Assembly: GCA_000434915.1 (NCBI GenBank)
Contig: FR882087.1
Location: forward strand, 233,617 to 239,732
From: Ruminococcus sp. CAG:563
GTDB lineage: Bacteria; Bacillota; Clostridia; Oscillospirales; Acutalibacteraceae
Length of the DNA stretch: 6,116 bases
Reading direction: 5' to 3'
Part shown: one piece after another, positions 1 to 6,116 of the stretch
Layout of the letters: each line of letters starts with the position of its first letter
How positions within the stretch are numbered: the first letter of the stretch is position 1
Notes under the pieces: model-generated
Databases searched by the model: none
Seen by the model: the letters and a program-made list of their open reading frames with translations, nothing else
Told to the model about the DNA's origin: nothing
Position numbers and translations under genes: made by a program

Positions 1-1037
1 CCCCCCAGCAAAAAGAAAGAGCGGGTAAGCCCGGCGACGAGGTTATAACTGTTGCGGCAGGCTTCCCGACGACTGTAACGCCGATGATTCAGTTCGGTGC
101 AATCCCTGTTTTTGTCGACGTGAAGCTTCCGAATGCCGACATAGACATTTCCATGCTTGAAAAAGCATATTCCGATAAAACAAAGGCGGTCATGATCGCC
201 CATACTCTCGGCAATCCTTTTGACCTCAAGGCTGTTAAGGCTTTCTGTGACAAGCACAATCTTTGGCTCGTTGAGGACAACTGCGATTCGCTCGGCTCGA
301 CCTACACGATTGACGGTGAAACAAAGTTCACCGGCACAATCGGCGATATCGGCACAAGCAGCTTCTATCCGCCGCACCACATGACAATGGGTGAAGGCGG
401 CGCAGTTTATACAAATAATCCGCTTCTTCACAAAATTATTCGTTCAATGCGTGACTGGGGACGTGACTGTATGTGCGAACCCGGTCAGGATAACCTCTGC
501 GGCCACCGCTTTGACAAGCAGTACGGCGAGCTTCCGCTCGGCTATGATCATAAATATGTTTACTCCCACTTCGGCTACAATCTTAAAGCGACCGATATGC
601 AGGCGGCAGTCGGCTGCGCTCAGCTGAAAAAATTTCCAAGCTTTGTCGAGAAAAGGAAGCACAATTTCAAGGTGCTTCACGATGCTCTTGAGTGTGTTTC
701 GGACAAGCTCATGCTTCCCGAAGCAAATGAAAATTCCGACCCGAGCTGGTTCGGCTTCTTCGTCACCTGCAAAGACGGTGTAGACAGAAACAAGCTTGTT
801 CAATACATTGAGAGCAAGGGCGTTCAGACAAGAATGCTCTTCGCCGGAAATCTTATCAAGCACCCCTGCTTTGACGAGATGCGTGCAAGCGGCAAGGGAT
901 ATCGTGTTGTCGGAGCACTCGAAAACACCGACAAAATCATGAACGATTCATTCTGGGTCGGCGTTTATCCGGGCATGACGGACGAAAAGCTAAAATATAT
1001 GGCCAAGACAATCGTTGAGGCACTGAAAGATGAATAA
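1..1037 (+). CDS. rfbH: RfbH/DdhC (E1), CDP-4-keto-6-deoxy-D-glucose 3-dehydrase, 5'-truncated
   Basis: A cytoplasmic DegT/AryC1-fold enzyme that removes the C3 hydroxyl of CDP-4-keto-6-deoxyglucose using PMP and a [2Fe-2S] cluster, the committing step to 3,6-dideoxyhexoses. The reading frame is open from base 3 and the first 27 codons already match the family (KPGDEVITVAAGFPTT at about residues 10-25), so the ATG at 84 is internal and the true start lies upstream. I see 344 residues; about 100 N-terminal ones are missing, judging from the usual length of about 437. Numbering from base 3, the PLP-lysine position is occupied by His125 in SFYPPHHMTMGEGG, which is the hallmark separating this 3-dehydrase from ordinary sugar aminotransferases. 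Cluster cysteines are Cys94 (EDNCDSLGS), Cys156, Cys158 and Cys166 (CMCEPGQDNLC). It overlaps the next gene by 8 bases. Its electron-donor reductase (RfbI/DdhD/E3) is not in the window. Confidence 0.95.
   Translation, partial: PQQKERAGKPGDEVITVAAGFPTTVTPMIQFGAIPVFVDVKLPNADIDISMLEKAYSDKTKAVMIAHTLGNPFDLKAVKAFCDKHNLWLVEDNCDSLGSTYTIDGETKFTGTIGDIGTSSFYPPHHMTMGEGGAVYTNNPLLHKIIRSMRDWGRDCMCEPGQDNLCGHRFDKQYGELPLGYDHKYVYSHFGYNLKATDMQAAVGCAQLKKFPSFVEKRKHNFKVLHDALECVSDKLMLPEANENSDPSWFGFFVTCKDGVDRNKLVQYIESKGVQTRMLFAGNLIKHPCFDEMRASGKGYRVVGALENTDKIMNDSFWVGVYPGMTDEKLKYMAKTIVEALKDE
1017..1020 (+). promoter_or_regulatory. Ribosome binding site of the gtrA-like gene
   Basis: GAGG lies inside the 3' end of rfbH, nine bases before the ATG at 1030. 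It supports that start, and the overlap suggests translational coupling to rfbH. Confidence 0.6.
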
Positions 1038-1563
1038 AATCAAAGCTATTTTGCAAAACGAAAAGCTTGCTCCATTGATACAGTTCATAAAATTCGGACT
1101 TGTCGGTGTATCAAACACTGCAATTTCATACGGCGTTGAAATGCTCTGCTATTATGTTCTTTTCAAAAACTCGAAATTCATCGGAATTTTAAGTTTCCTT
1201 TCACGTCTCGGCATTTCAACCGACGGCAACAATGTCAAAATCGTTATAACAACGATCATCGCATTTGTTATCAGCGTTACCAACTCGTATTTTTGGAACA
1301 ACAGATATGTTTTCGGCTCGGGCAAAAAGAGCTTTTCGGAGCATTTTAAAACCTATTTCAGAACCTTCGCCTGCTATGGTATCACAGGCCTGATTCTTTC
1401 GCCGATTATAAAAATTTTGCTCACAAAAATCAGCGTTCCGTTCTTTATCGCAAGCCTCGGTGCGCTCGTTATAACAATTCCGCTCAATTTTGTCATGAAC
1501 AAGTTCTGGGCATTCAAATCAAAACCGACAAAGGATGAAAAAGATGAAGATAAGACTTGCTGA
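1030..1563 (+). CDS. GtrA-family membrane protein (candidate polyprenyl-phosphate-sugar flippase)
   Basis: This 177-residue protein fits the GtrA family in size and topology. It has four hydrophobic segments at about residues 18-45, 70-90, 108-130 and 136-158, with a short basic N-terminus and a charged Lys/Asp/Glu tail after residue 163. The family-type motifs FIKFGLVGVSNTAISY (19-34), NSYFWNNRYVF (85-95) and NFVMNKFWAF (153-162) are visible. GtrA proteins are thought to move undecaprenyl-phosphate-linked sugars across the inner membrane, working with a GtrB glycosyltransferase and an outer-face transferase; candidates for both lie downstream in this window. An insertion between TM1 and TM2 (about residues 46-69) is somewhat longer than I expect for the family. 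The start at 1030 overlaps the rfbH stop (ATGAATAA) and the 3' end overlaps the ThDP gene. Family assignment is firm; the substrate is inferred. Confidence 0.88.
   Translation: MNKIKAILQNEKLAPLIQFIKFGLVGVSNTAISYGVEMLCYYVLFKNSKFIGILSFLSRLGISTDGNNVKIVITTIIAFVISVTNSYFWNNRYVFGSGKKSFSEHFKTYFRTFACYGITGLILSPIIKILLTKISVPFFIASLGALVITIPLNFVMNKFWAFKSKPTKDEKDEDKTC
1530..1534 (+). promoter_or_regulatory. Ribosome binding site that decides the ThDP-enzyme start
   Basis: AAAGG sits nine bases before the ATG at 1544 but directly abuts the alternative in-frame ATG at 1535, which has no usable Shine-Dalgarno sequence of its own. It therefore favours the 1544 start, giving 613 rather than 616 residues. The site lies inside the gtrA-like gene. 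Confidence 0.6.
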
Positions 1564-3385
1564 CTATATTGCAAATTTTCTTGCCGACCACGGAGTAACC
1601 GACTGCTTTACGGTTGTCGGCGGCGGTGCAATGCACCTCAATGACGCTTTCGGCCATAATGAAAGAATTCATTGCACATATAACCATCACGAGCAGGCAA
1701 GTGCAATCGCAGCGGAAGCGTATGCAAGGCTTAACAATAAAATCGCAGCGCTTTGTGTTACAACAGGTCCCGGCGGCACAAATGCAATTACCGGCGTTGT
1801 CGGAGGCTGGCTTGATTCCATTCCGATGTTTGTTGTCAGCGGCCAGGTCAAATACACAACAACGGCACGCTACGCCGAGCAATTCACCGACGGCCTCCCT
1901 CTCAGGGCAGTCGGAGACCAGGAATTTGACATTACAAAAGCAATCTCCTGCATGTGCAAATACTCCGCCATGCTTGAAGATATAAATGATATAAGATACA
2001 TGCTTGAAAAGGCATGGCATCTTGCCACAACAGGCAGACCCGGTCCTGTTTGGATCGATGTTCCCGTCAACTATCAGGGCAGTTACATTGAAACGGACGA
2101 GCTTAAAGGCTATGACCCGAGTAAGGATGACAGTGAGCTTCCGCCCAAGGTTGGCGACGATACAATTAAAATAATTCTCAAAAAAATAAAGAACGCTAAG
2201 CGTCCGGTAATCTACGCCGGCGGCGGAATCCGTCTTTCCGGCGGATATGAGGCTTTCAAGAAGGTTGCAAAGCTTCTCGGCGTTCCCGTTGTAACATATT
2301 GGAACAGCATCGATGTCATTGAGGATGCTGATCCGCTCTATTGCGGCAGAGGCGGCAATATGGGCGACCGTCCCGGTAACTTTGCAGTTCAGAATTCCGA
2401 TCTTCTGCTCACAATCGGCACAAGAATCAGCATACGTCAGGTCGGCTACGACTACGGCACATGGGCAAGAGCCGCCGAGGTTATTATGGTTGACATTGAT
2501 AAGGCTGAAATGAAAAAACCGACTATTCATGTTGATATGCCTGTTTGGGCGGATGCCAAGGACTTCCTCGAAGCTGTTATCAGAAACGTTAAAGATGAAA
2601 ACGCCCCTGTTTTCGGCGGCGACGACTGGCGCAAGCAGTGTGTTGAATGGAAAGAAAAATATCCTGTCGTGCTCCCTCGCCATAAGGAGGAAAACGGCAC
2701 AACGGCCAACGTCTACGCATTCATCAAATATCTTGCCGATCAGCTCCCCGAAAATTCGCTTACGGCGGTCAGCAACGGTGCCTGCTGCGTTGCAGGTCAT
2801 CAGTGCTGGACAATCAAGCACGGTTCACGCTTTATAATCAACAGTGCAATCGCAAGTATGGGCTACGGCTTGCCTGCGGCTGTCGGTCTCTGCGTTTCAG
2901 GCAAGAAGCAGAACACAATTTGCCTTGAGGGCGACGGAAGCATAATGATGAATCTCCAGGAGCTTCAGACAATAATCACAAACAAGCTTCCGATCAAGCT
3001 TTTCCTTATCAATAACAGCGGCTACCACAGCATCAGAATAACTCAGAACAATCTGTTTAAAGAACATACAAAGGTTGGTATCGGACCCGAGAGCGGCGAT
3101 CTTTCCTTCCCGAAATTCGAGAATATAGCCAAGGCTTTCGGCTTCCCGTATTTCTCTGCAAGCAGCAATGCCGAAATGCAGGAGGCGGTTAACAAAACGC
3201 TCGCAACCGACGGCTATGCTTTCTGCGAAATTTTCACGGATACAAAGCAGGTTTGGGAGCCTAAGAGCAGCACAAAACGTCTCCCCGACGGAACTCTTGT
3301 CAGCCCGCCGCTTGAGGATCTCGCTCCGTTCCTTGACAGAGATGAACTGGCACAAAACATGTACATTCCGCTGATAAAAGAGTGA
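1544..3385 (+). CDS. ThDP-dependent acetolactate-synthase-like enzyme, probable YerE-type sugar C2-transferase
   Basis: A 613-residue protein of the pyruvate-oxidase/acetohydroxyacid-synthase superfamily with the usual three domains: N-terminal pyrimidine-binding (about 1-175), central (about 200-345) and C-terminal diphosphate-binding (about 390-575). Glu50 in NHHEQAS is the conserved glutamate that activates the cofactor. The metal/diphosphate motif is GDGS at 463-466 followed by NN at 490-491. TTGPGGTNAITG (73-84) and the C-terminal SPPLEDLAPFL (587-597) are also typical. A valine/isoleucine biosynthetic role is unlikely: no ilvN or ilvC is nearby and it sits among sugar genes. YerE, the known family member in yersiniose biosynthesis, decarboxylates pyruvate and adds the acetyl unit to CDP-3,6-dideoxy-4-keto-glucose, the product expected from rfbH. 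That role is inferred from context; another donor or acceptor is possible. The gene overlaps gtrA by 20 bases, and 4 bases separate it from the SDR gene. Confidence 0.85.
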   Translation: MKIRLADYIANFLADHGVTDCFTVVGGGAMHLNDAFGHNERIHCTYNHHEQASAIAAEAYARLNNKIAALCVTTGPGGTNAITGVVGGWLDSIPMFVVSGQVKYTTTARYAEQFTDGLPLRAVGDQEFDITKAISCMCKYSAMLEDINDIRYMLEKAWHLATTGRPGPVWIDVPVNYQGSYIETDELKGYDPSKDDSELPPKVGDDTIKIILKKIKNAKRPVIYAGGGIRLSGGYEAFKKVAKLLGVPVVTYWNSIDVIEDADPLYCGRGGNMGDRPGNFAVQNSDLLLTIGTRISIRQVGYDYGTWARAAEVIMVDIDKAEMKKPTIHVDMPVWADAKDFLEAVIRNVKDENAPVFGGDDWRKQCVEWKEKYPVVLPRHKEENGTTANVYAFIKYLADQLPENSLTAVSNGACCVAGHQCWTIKHGSRFIINSAIASMGYGLPAAVGLCVSGKKQNTICLEGDGSIMMNLQELQTIITNKLPIKLFLINNSGYHSIRITQNNLFKEHTKVGIGPESGDLSFPKFENIAKAFGFPYFSASSNAEMQEAVNKTLATDGYAFCEIFTDTKQVWEPKSSTKRLPDGTLVSPPLEDLAPFLDRDELAQNMYIPLIKE

Positions 3386-3389
3386 TATT

Positions 3390-4289
3390 ATGAAAAAAGC
3401 CGTAATAACAGGCTCAACCGGCTCGGTAGGGCGTGCAATAATCGACAAGCTCGTTAGCGAGAACGTTGAGGTCACCGTACTTTACCACAGAGGATCAAAA
3501 AGGATTGACGGTATTCCAAGTAACGAACTTGTTAAAAAAATCTGCTGCTCTCTTGACGAAATGAAGGACTTTGTTCCCCCAAAAAACGATTATGAGGTTT
3601 TCTACCACCTTGCATGGGCGGGTACAACGGGTGCAGCAAGGTTCGACGCCGACCTCCAGCTGAAAAATATTGAATATACTCTCGACGCCGTTGAGCTTGC
3701 CAAGCGAATGGGCTGTCGAAAATTTATAGGCGCAGGGTCGCAGGCGGAATACGGTCTTTGCGACAAACCGCTGACTCCCGAAACTCCGACTTTTCCTTTC
3801 ACGGGATACGGCATAGCAAAGCTTGCCGCAGGTCAACTCAGCAGATTGAAATGTCGAAAGCTCGGCCTCAATCATGCATGGGTTAGAATTCTCAGCGTTT
3901 ACGGCAAATACGATCCCGAGAATTCCGTTATAAAATCGGCCGTCAAAAAATTCAAAGCCAACGAGAAAGCAGAATTCAGCAAGGGCGAACAGCTTTGGGA
4001 TTTTCTGAGTGCAAAAGATGCCGCAAATGCATTTTATCTTATCGGCTGTGACGATGAGCATAACGAAAAGACTTATTGCCTCGGCAGCGGCGAAGCCGAA
4101 CCGCTGAGAGAATATATAGAAAAAATACATGAACTTTGCGAAAGCCGCTCGGAAATTGACTTCGGTGCAATCCCCTATTCGTACAATCAGGTCATGTTTT
4201 TGCAAGCTGATATTTCAGAGCTGACAAAAGACACGGGATTTGTTCCCGAAGTTGACTTTGAAACAGGAATAAAAGAACTTTTGGATTGA
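3390..4289 (+). CDS. NAD(P)-dependent extended SDR, candidate YerF-type sugar ketone reductase
   Basis: A 299-residue protein of the NAD-dependent epimerase/dehydratase family. The Rossmann nucleotide-binding motif GSTGSVG is at residues 8-14. The catalytic set is Ser117 in GAGSQAEYG, Tyr140 and Lys144 in GYGIAKLA. The C-terminal half (about 165-295) has the usual substrate-binding region, including RILSVYGKYD (167-176) and WDFLSAKDAANAF (203-215). Members beside RfbH reduce the 4-keto group (abequose- or paratose-type synthases) or, with a YerE partner, reduce the branched acetyl ketone as YerF does. The ThDP enzyme four bases upstream favours the second role, but sequence alone cannot separate reductase from epimerase activity. 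The start at 3390 has a weak AAAAGAG site seven bases upstream, within the end of the previous gene, consistent with coupled translation. Confidence 0.85.
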   Translation: MKKAVITGSTGSVGRAIIDKLVSENVEVTVLYHRGSKRIDGIPSNELVKKICCSLDEMKDFVPPKNDYEVFYHLAWAGTTGAARFDADLQLKNIEYTLDAVELAKRMGCRKFIGAGSQAEYGLCDKPLTPETPTFPFTGYGIAKLAAGQLSRLKCRKLGLNHAWVRILSVYGKYDPENSVIKSAVKKFKANEKAEFSKGEQLWDFLSAKDAANAFYLIGCDDEHNEKTYCLGSGEAEPLREYIEKIHELCESRSEIDFGAIPYSYNQVMFLQADISELTKDTGFVPEVDFETGIKELLD

Positions 4290-4292
4290 GGG
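4288..4292 (+). promoter_or_regulatory. Ribosome binding site of the GT2 gene
   Basis: GAGGG overlaps the stop codon of the SDR gene and stands seven bases before the ATG at 4300. It supports that start and links translation of the two genes. Confidence 0.65.
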
Positions 4293-4299
4293 TCTGAAT

Positions 4300-5265
4300 A
4301 TGAAAAAAATCAGCATATTAATTCCATGCTATAATGAAGAAGAAAATGTTGTACCGATAAGCGAAGCGGTCATAAACGAATTAAAAAAATCGCTGCCGGA
4401 GTACGACTACGAAATTCTCTTCATTGACAATGATTCAAAGGACAATACCCGTCCGCTTCTTCGTGAAATTTGCAGAAAGAATCCGAAGATCAAGGCAATT
4501 TTCAATGCCAAAAACTTCGGTCAATTCAATTCACCTTATTACGGAATGCTGCAAACAACAGGCGACTGCACAATTTGTATGTGCTGCGATTTTCAGGACC
4601 CAATCGAGATGATCCCGAAGCTTGTTCACGAATGGGAAAACGGCTATAAAATTGTCTGCGCCATTAAAACAACGAGCAAGGAAAATAAAATTATCAGATT
4701 TTTGCGTACCTGCTATTATAAGCTCATCAAGAAAATGAGCGACGTTGAGCAGATTGAGCATTTTACGGGCTTCGGACTTTATGACAAGTCCTTTATTGAA
4801 GTGCTCCGAAATCTCAAAGACCCCACACCTTTTCTCAGAGGAATTGTTGCCGAGCTCGGCTACAGACGAAAAGATATTCCTTATGAGCAGGCAAAACGCA
4901 GAGCGGGAAAAACACATAACAATTTTTACACGCTCTATGATGCGGCGATGCTCAGCTTCACCTCGTACACAAAAATCGGTCTCAGACTTGCAACCTTTTT
5001 CGGCATAGGTGTAGGTGTTATCAGCTTCATCGTCGGAATAGTTTATTTGATTCTTAAACTTATTATGTGGGATAATTTCCCGATGGGAATGGCTCCTGTC
5101 CTTATCGGAATGTGCTTCCTCGGCAGTGTTCAGCTTTTCTTCATCGGACTTCTCGGCGAATATGTTCTGAATATCAACACAAGGGTTATGAACCGGCCGC
5201 TTGTTATTGAAGAAGAACGAATTAACTTTAATAATGACGAGGAAAAACAAAATGATAAAGCGTAA
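4300..5265 (+). CDS. GtrB/DPM1-like family 2 glycosyltransferase (polyprenyl-phosphate glycosyltransferase)
   Basis: A 321-residue GT-A fold enzyme that should transfer a sugar from a nucleotide donor to undecaprenyl phosphate on the cytoplasmic face. The catalytic domain (about 1-225) begins with SILIPCYNEEENV (5-17) and has IDNDSKDNT (42-50), the CDFQDP acidic motif (Asp97 and Asp100, replacing the common DLQDPP) and FLRGIVAELGY (178-188). Two C-terminal membrane helices at about 228-254 and 263-288 match the GtrB/YkoT/CsbB group, ending in GEYVLNINTRVMNRP (286-300) and an acidic cytoplasmic tail. GtrB proteins classically use UDP-glucose; in this operon the donor may instead be the CDP-dideoxy sugar, which is an inference from gene order only. 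It overlaps the following membrane protein gene by 14 bases. Confidence 0.92.
   Translation: MKKISILIPCYNEEENVVPISEAVINELKKSLPEYDYEILFIDNDSKDNTRPLLREICRKNPKIKAIFNAKNFGQFNSPYYGMLQTTGDCTICMCCDFQDPIEMIPKLVHEWENGYKIVCAIKTTSKENKIIRFLRTCYYKLIKKMSDVEQIEHFTGFGLYDKSFIEVLRNLKDPTPFLRGIVAELGYRRKDIPYEQAKRRAGKTHNNFYTLYDAAMLSFTSYTKIGLRLATFFGIGVGVISFIVGIVYLILKLIMWDNFPMGMAPVLIGMCFLGSVQLFFIGLLGEYVLNINTRVMNRPLVIEEERINFNNDEEKQNDKA
5239..5243 (+). promoter_or_regulatory. Ribosome binding site of the downstream membrane protein gene
   Basis: GAGGA lies within the last codons of the GT2 gene, eight bases before the ATG at 5252, and supports that start. Confidence 0.6.
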
Positions 5266-6116
5266 ATTATCAAATGAAAATCTCAGCCTGAAAGAGTCAA
5301 TATATAAACGAATTACCAATCCGTTTTATCTTATAGCGGTTGCGATAACGGCTCTCGGAACTTACGGATTTTATCTTGCAAATCCGTCGCCGTCGATTGA
5401 CTGGCTGAGCTATGACCGCTATTACGGAGGAATTCTTTTCAGTCAAGGCAGGTTCACTGCCACGATCGTCGAAAAGGCTTTGAATCTTTGGGATTGCCCT
5501 GTATGGTTTGAACCGCTTCTCGGAATTGTCTGTTTTATTCTCGGCACGCTTATAATGCTTGCGATTTTTGACGGATTTTGTGAACAGAAAAGCATTGTTC
5601 CGTCAATCATCTTCACCTGCATATATATTTCATTCCCGCTTTTGCCGGAATATTTTATTTATAACGGTGCAATTCTGACTGTCGGCGGCTGCACGGTTCT
5701 TCTTTCTTTAGCTTTATATTTTTCTATTAAATACAGCGATATGCTGCACAGCTTTTTCCTGCCGATTATACTGATGATGTTTGTATTTTCATGGTATGAA
5801 TGCATGATACTGCCGTATGTCGGCGTCGTCTTTGCTGTTTTCATTTTGAAAGATCGTAAGGAGAAAGGAATAAAAACAGGTGAAGTAATCGTTAAGGGAC
5901 TTTACCATGCTGTCGTTCTCGGTCTTGCCGTTTTGGCGGAAGCCGTTATAACCAAGGTTATAATAAAGATTTTTTCAATTAAACTAAACGATTATGCAAA
6001 AACCGAAAGTTTTTGGACAGCAAGCATTAAAGCGGTAAAGTATCTTATTCGTTCTTATATATCTTATTGGGGACTCAAGTTCTTTTGCAATCCCGCCTTT
6101 ACCATTCTCCTTGCAG
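5252..6116 (+). CDS. Polytopic membrane protein, probable GtrII-like glucosyltransferase, 3'-truncated by window end
   Basis: An open frame starts at ATG 5252 and runs without a stop to the window end (288 complete codons), so the C-terminus is unseen. After a basic N-terminus (MIKRKLSNEN) there is a hydrophobic helix at about 24-42, then a short extracytoplasmic stretch with SIDWLSYDRYYGG (48-60) and SQGRF (64-68). Further membrane segments follow at about 87-107, 116-134, 138-159, 167-180, 183-199 and 217-240. An acidic first loop followed by a Gly-Arg-aromatic element is what I recall for the GtrII-type family (Glucos_trans_II), the serotype-specific third component of Gtr systems. This would transfer the lipid-linked sugar to a surface glycan outside the membrane. 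Its place directly after the GtrB-like gene, which it overlaps by 14 bases, supports this. Membrane-protein status is firm; family is moderately supported and substrate unknown. Sampled stretches look more AT-rich than the sugar-enzyme genes. Confidence 0.72.
   Translation, partial: MIKRKLSNENLSLKESIYKRITNPFYLIAVAITALGTYGFYLANPSPSIDWLSYDRYYGGILFSQGRFTATIVEKALNLWDCPVWFEPLLGIVCFILGTLIMLAIFDGFCEQKSIVPSIIFTCIYISFPLLPEYFIYNGAILTVGGCTVLLSLALYFSIKYSDMLHSFFLPIILMMFVFSWYECMILPYVGVVFAVFILKDRKEKGIKTGEVIVKGLYHAVVLGLAVLAEAVITKVIIKIFSIKLNDYAKTESFWTASIKAVKYLIRSYISYWGLKFFCNPAFTILLA

Noticed and set aside
84..86. ATG at 84 as the start of rfbH
   Set aside because: The frame is open upstream to the window edge and the upstream codons (from base 3) encode conserved RfbH sequence, so this Met is internal.
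84..1037. Ordinary PLP sugar aminotransferase for the first gene
   Set aside because: The catalytic lysine position is His125 and the four iron-sulfur cysteines are present, which identifies the 3-dehydrase.
1535..1537. ATG at 1535 as start of the ThDP gene
   Set aside because: The AAAGG site abuts it with no spacing, whereas it is nine bases from the in-frame ATG at 1544; family proteins also usually begin close to the KIRLADYIA segment.
2216..2250. Repeated CCGGCGG words around 2218-2246 that could look like a repeat or hairpin
   Set aside because: They encode the AGGGIRLSGGY segment of the ThDP enzyme; Gly codons explain them and there is no terminator-like T-tract.
1514..2821. 435-codon open frame on the minus strand opposite the ThDP gene
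   Set aside because: It lies entirely across well-supported plus-strand genes, its translation is cysteine-rich and matches no family I recognise, and the openness is explained by the codon bias of the real gene.
2897..3475. 192-codon minus-strand frame, and another at 3495-4205
   Set aside because: Both are antisense shadows of the ThDP and SDR genes, with no family motif.
93..4174. Identical 14-base word TTCGGTGCAATCCC at 93-106 and 4161-4174
   Set aside because: Both copies encode the residues FGAIP in unrelated proteins; shared codon preference explains it, and no flanking similarity extends it.
4531..5319. 262-codon minus-strand frame opposite the GT2 gene
   Set aside because: The plus-strand GT2 has clear catalytic motifs and membrane helices; the antisense translation shows none.
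1..6116. CRISPR array, tRNA/rRNA, insertion sequence, riboswitch or terminator
   Set aside because: The window is essentially all coding; the largest gap is 10 bases, and I saw no spaced repeats, terminal inverted repeats or hairpin followed by a T-run.

Overview
The window is one tightly packed, single-strand (+) run of six genes, cut at both ends. It looks like the middle of a cell-surface polysaccharide (O-antigen-like or capsule/cell-wall glycan) operon. Gaps between genes are 10 bases or less, several genes overlap, and no promoter, terminator, RNA gene, repeat array or mobile element is visible. Moderate GC, purine-rich GAGG/AAAGG Shine-Dalgarno sites and the gene mix would fit a Bacillota/Clostridia-type gut or rumen bacterium. 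That is a weak inference: no taxonomic marker gene is present.

Layout: (1) 1-1037, the C-terminal three quarters of RfbH/DdhC (E1), the unusual PMP- and [2Fe-2S]-dependent CDP-4-keto-6-deoxyglucose 3-dehydrase; (2) 1030-1563, a four-helix GtrA-family membrane protein; (3) 1544-3385, a thiamine-diphosphate (ThDP) enzyme of the acetolactate-synthase fold, most likely of the YerE type; (4) 3390-4289, an extended short-chain dehydrogenase/reductase (SDR), a candidate YerF-type reductase; (5) 4300-5265, a GtrB-like family 2 glycosyltransferase with two C-terminal membrane helices; (6) 5252-6116, the N-terminal 288 residues of a polytopic membrane protein resembling the GtrII-type glucosyltransferases, running off the end of the window.

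How they may work together (inference): RfbH, with a reductase partner not seen here, would make a CDP-3,6-dideoxy-4-keto-hexose. The ThDP enzyme would add a two-carbon acetyl unit from pyruvate to C4. The SDR would reduce the new carbonyl, giving a yersiniose-like branched 3,6-dideoxy octose. GtrB-like, GtrA-like and GtrII-like proteins form the classic three-part set for loading a sugar on undecaprenyl phosphate, moving it across the membrane and attaching it outside. The interleaving of the two modules (gtrA lies between rfbH and the ThDP gene) is the most notable aspect of the window: it suggests a dedicated pathway that makes and exports a rare branched sugar as a surface decoration.
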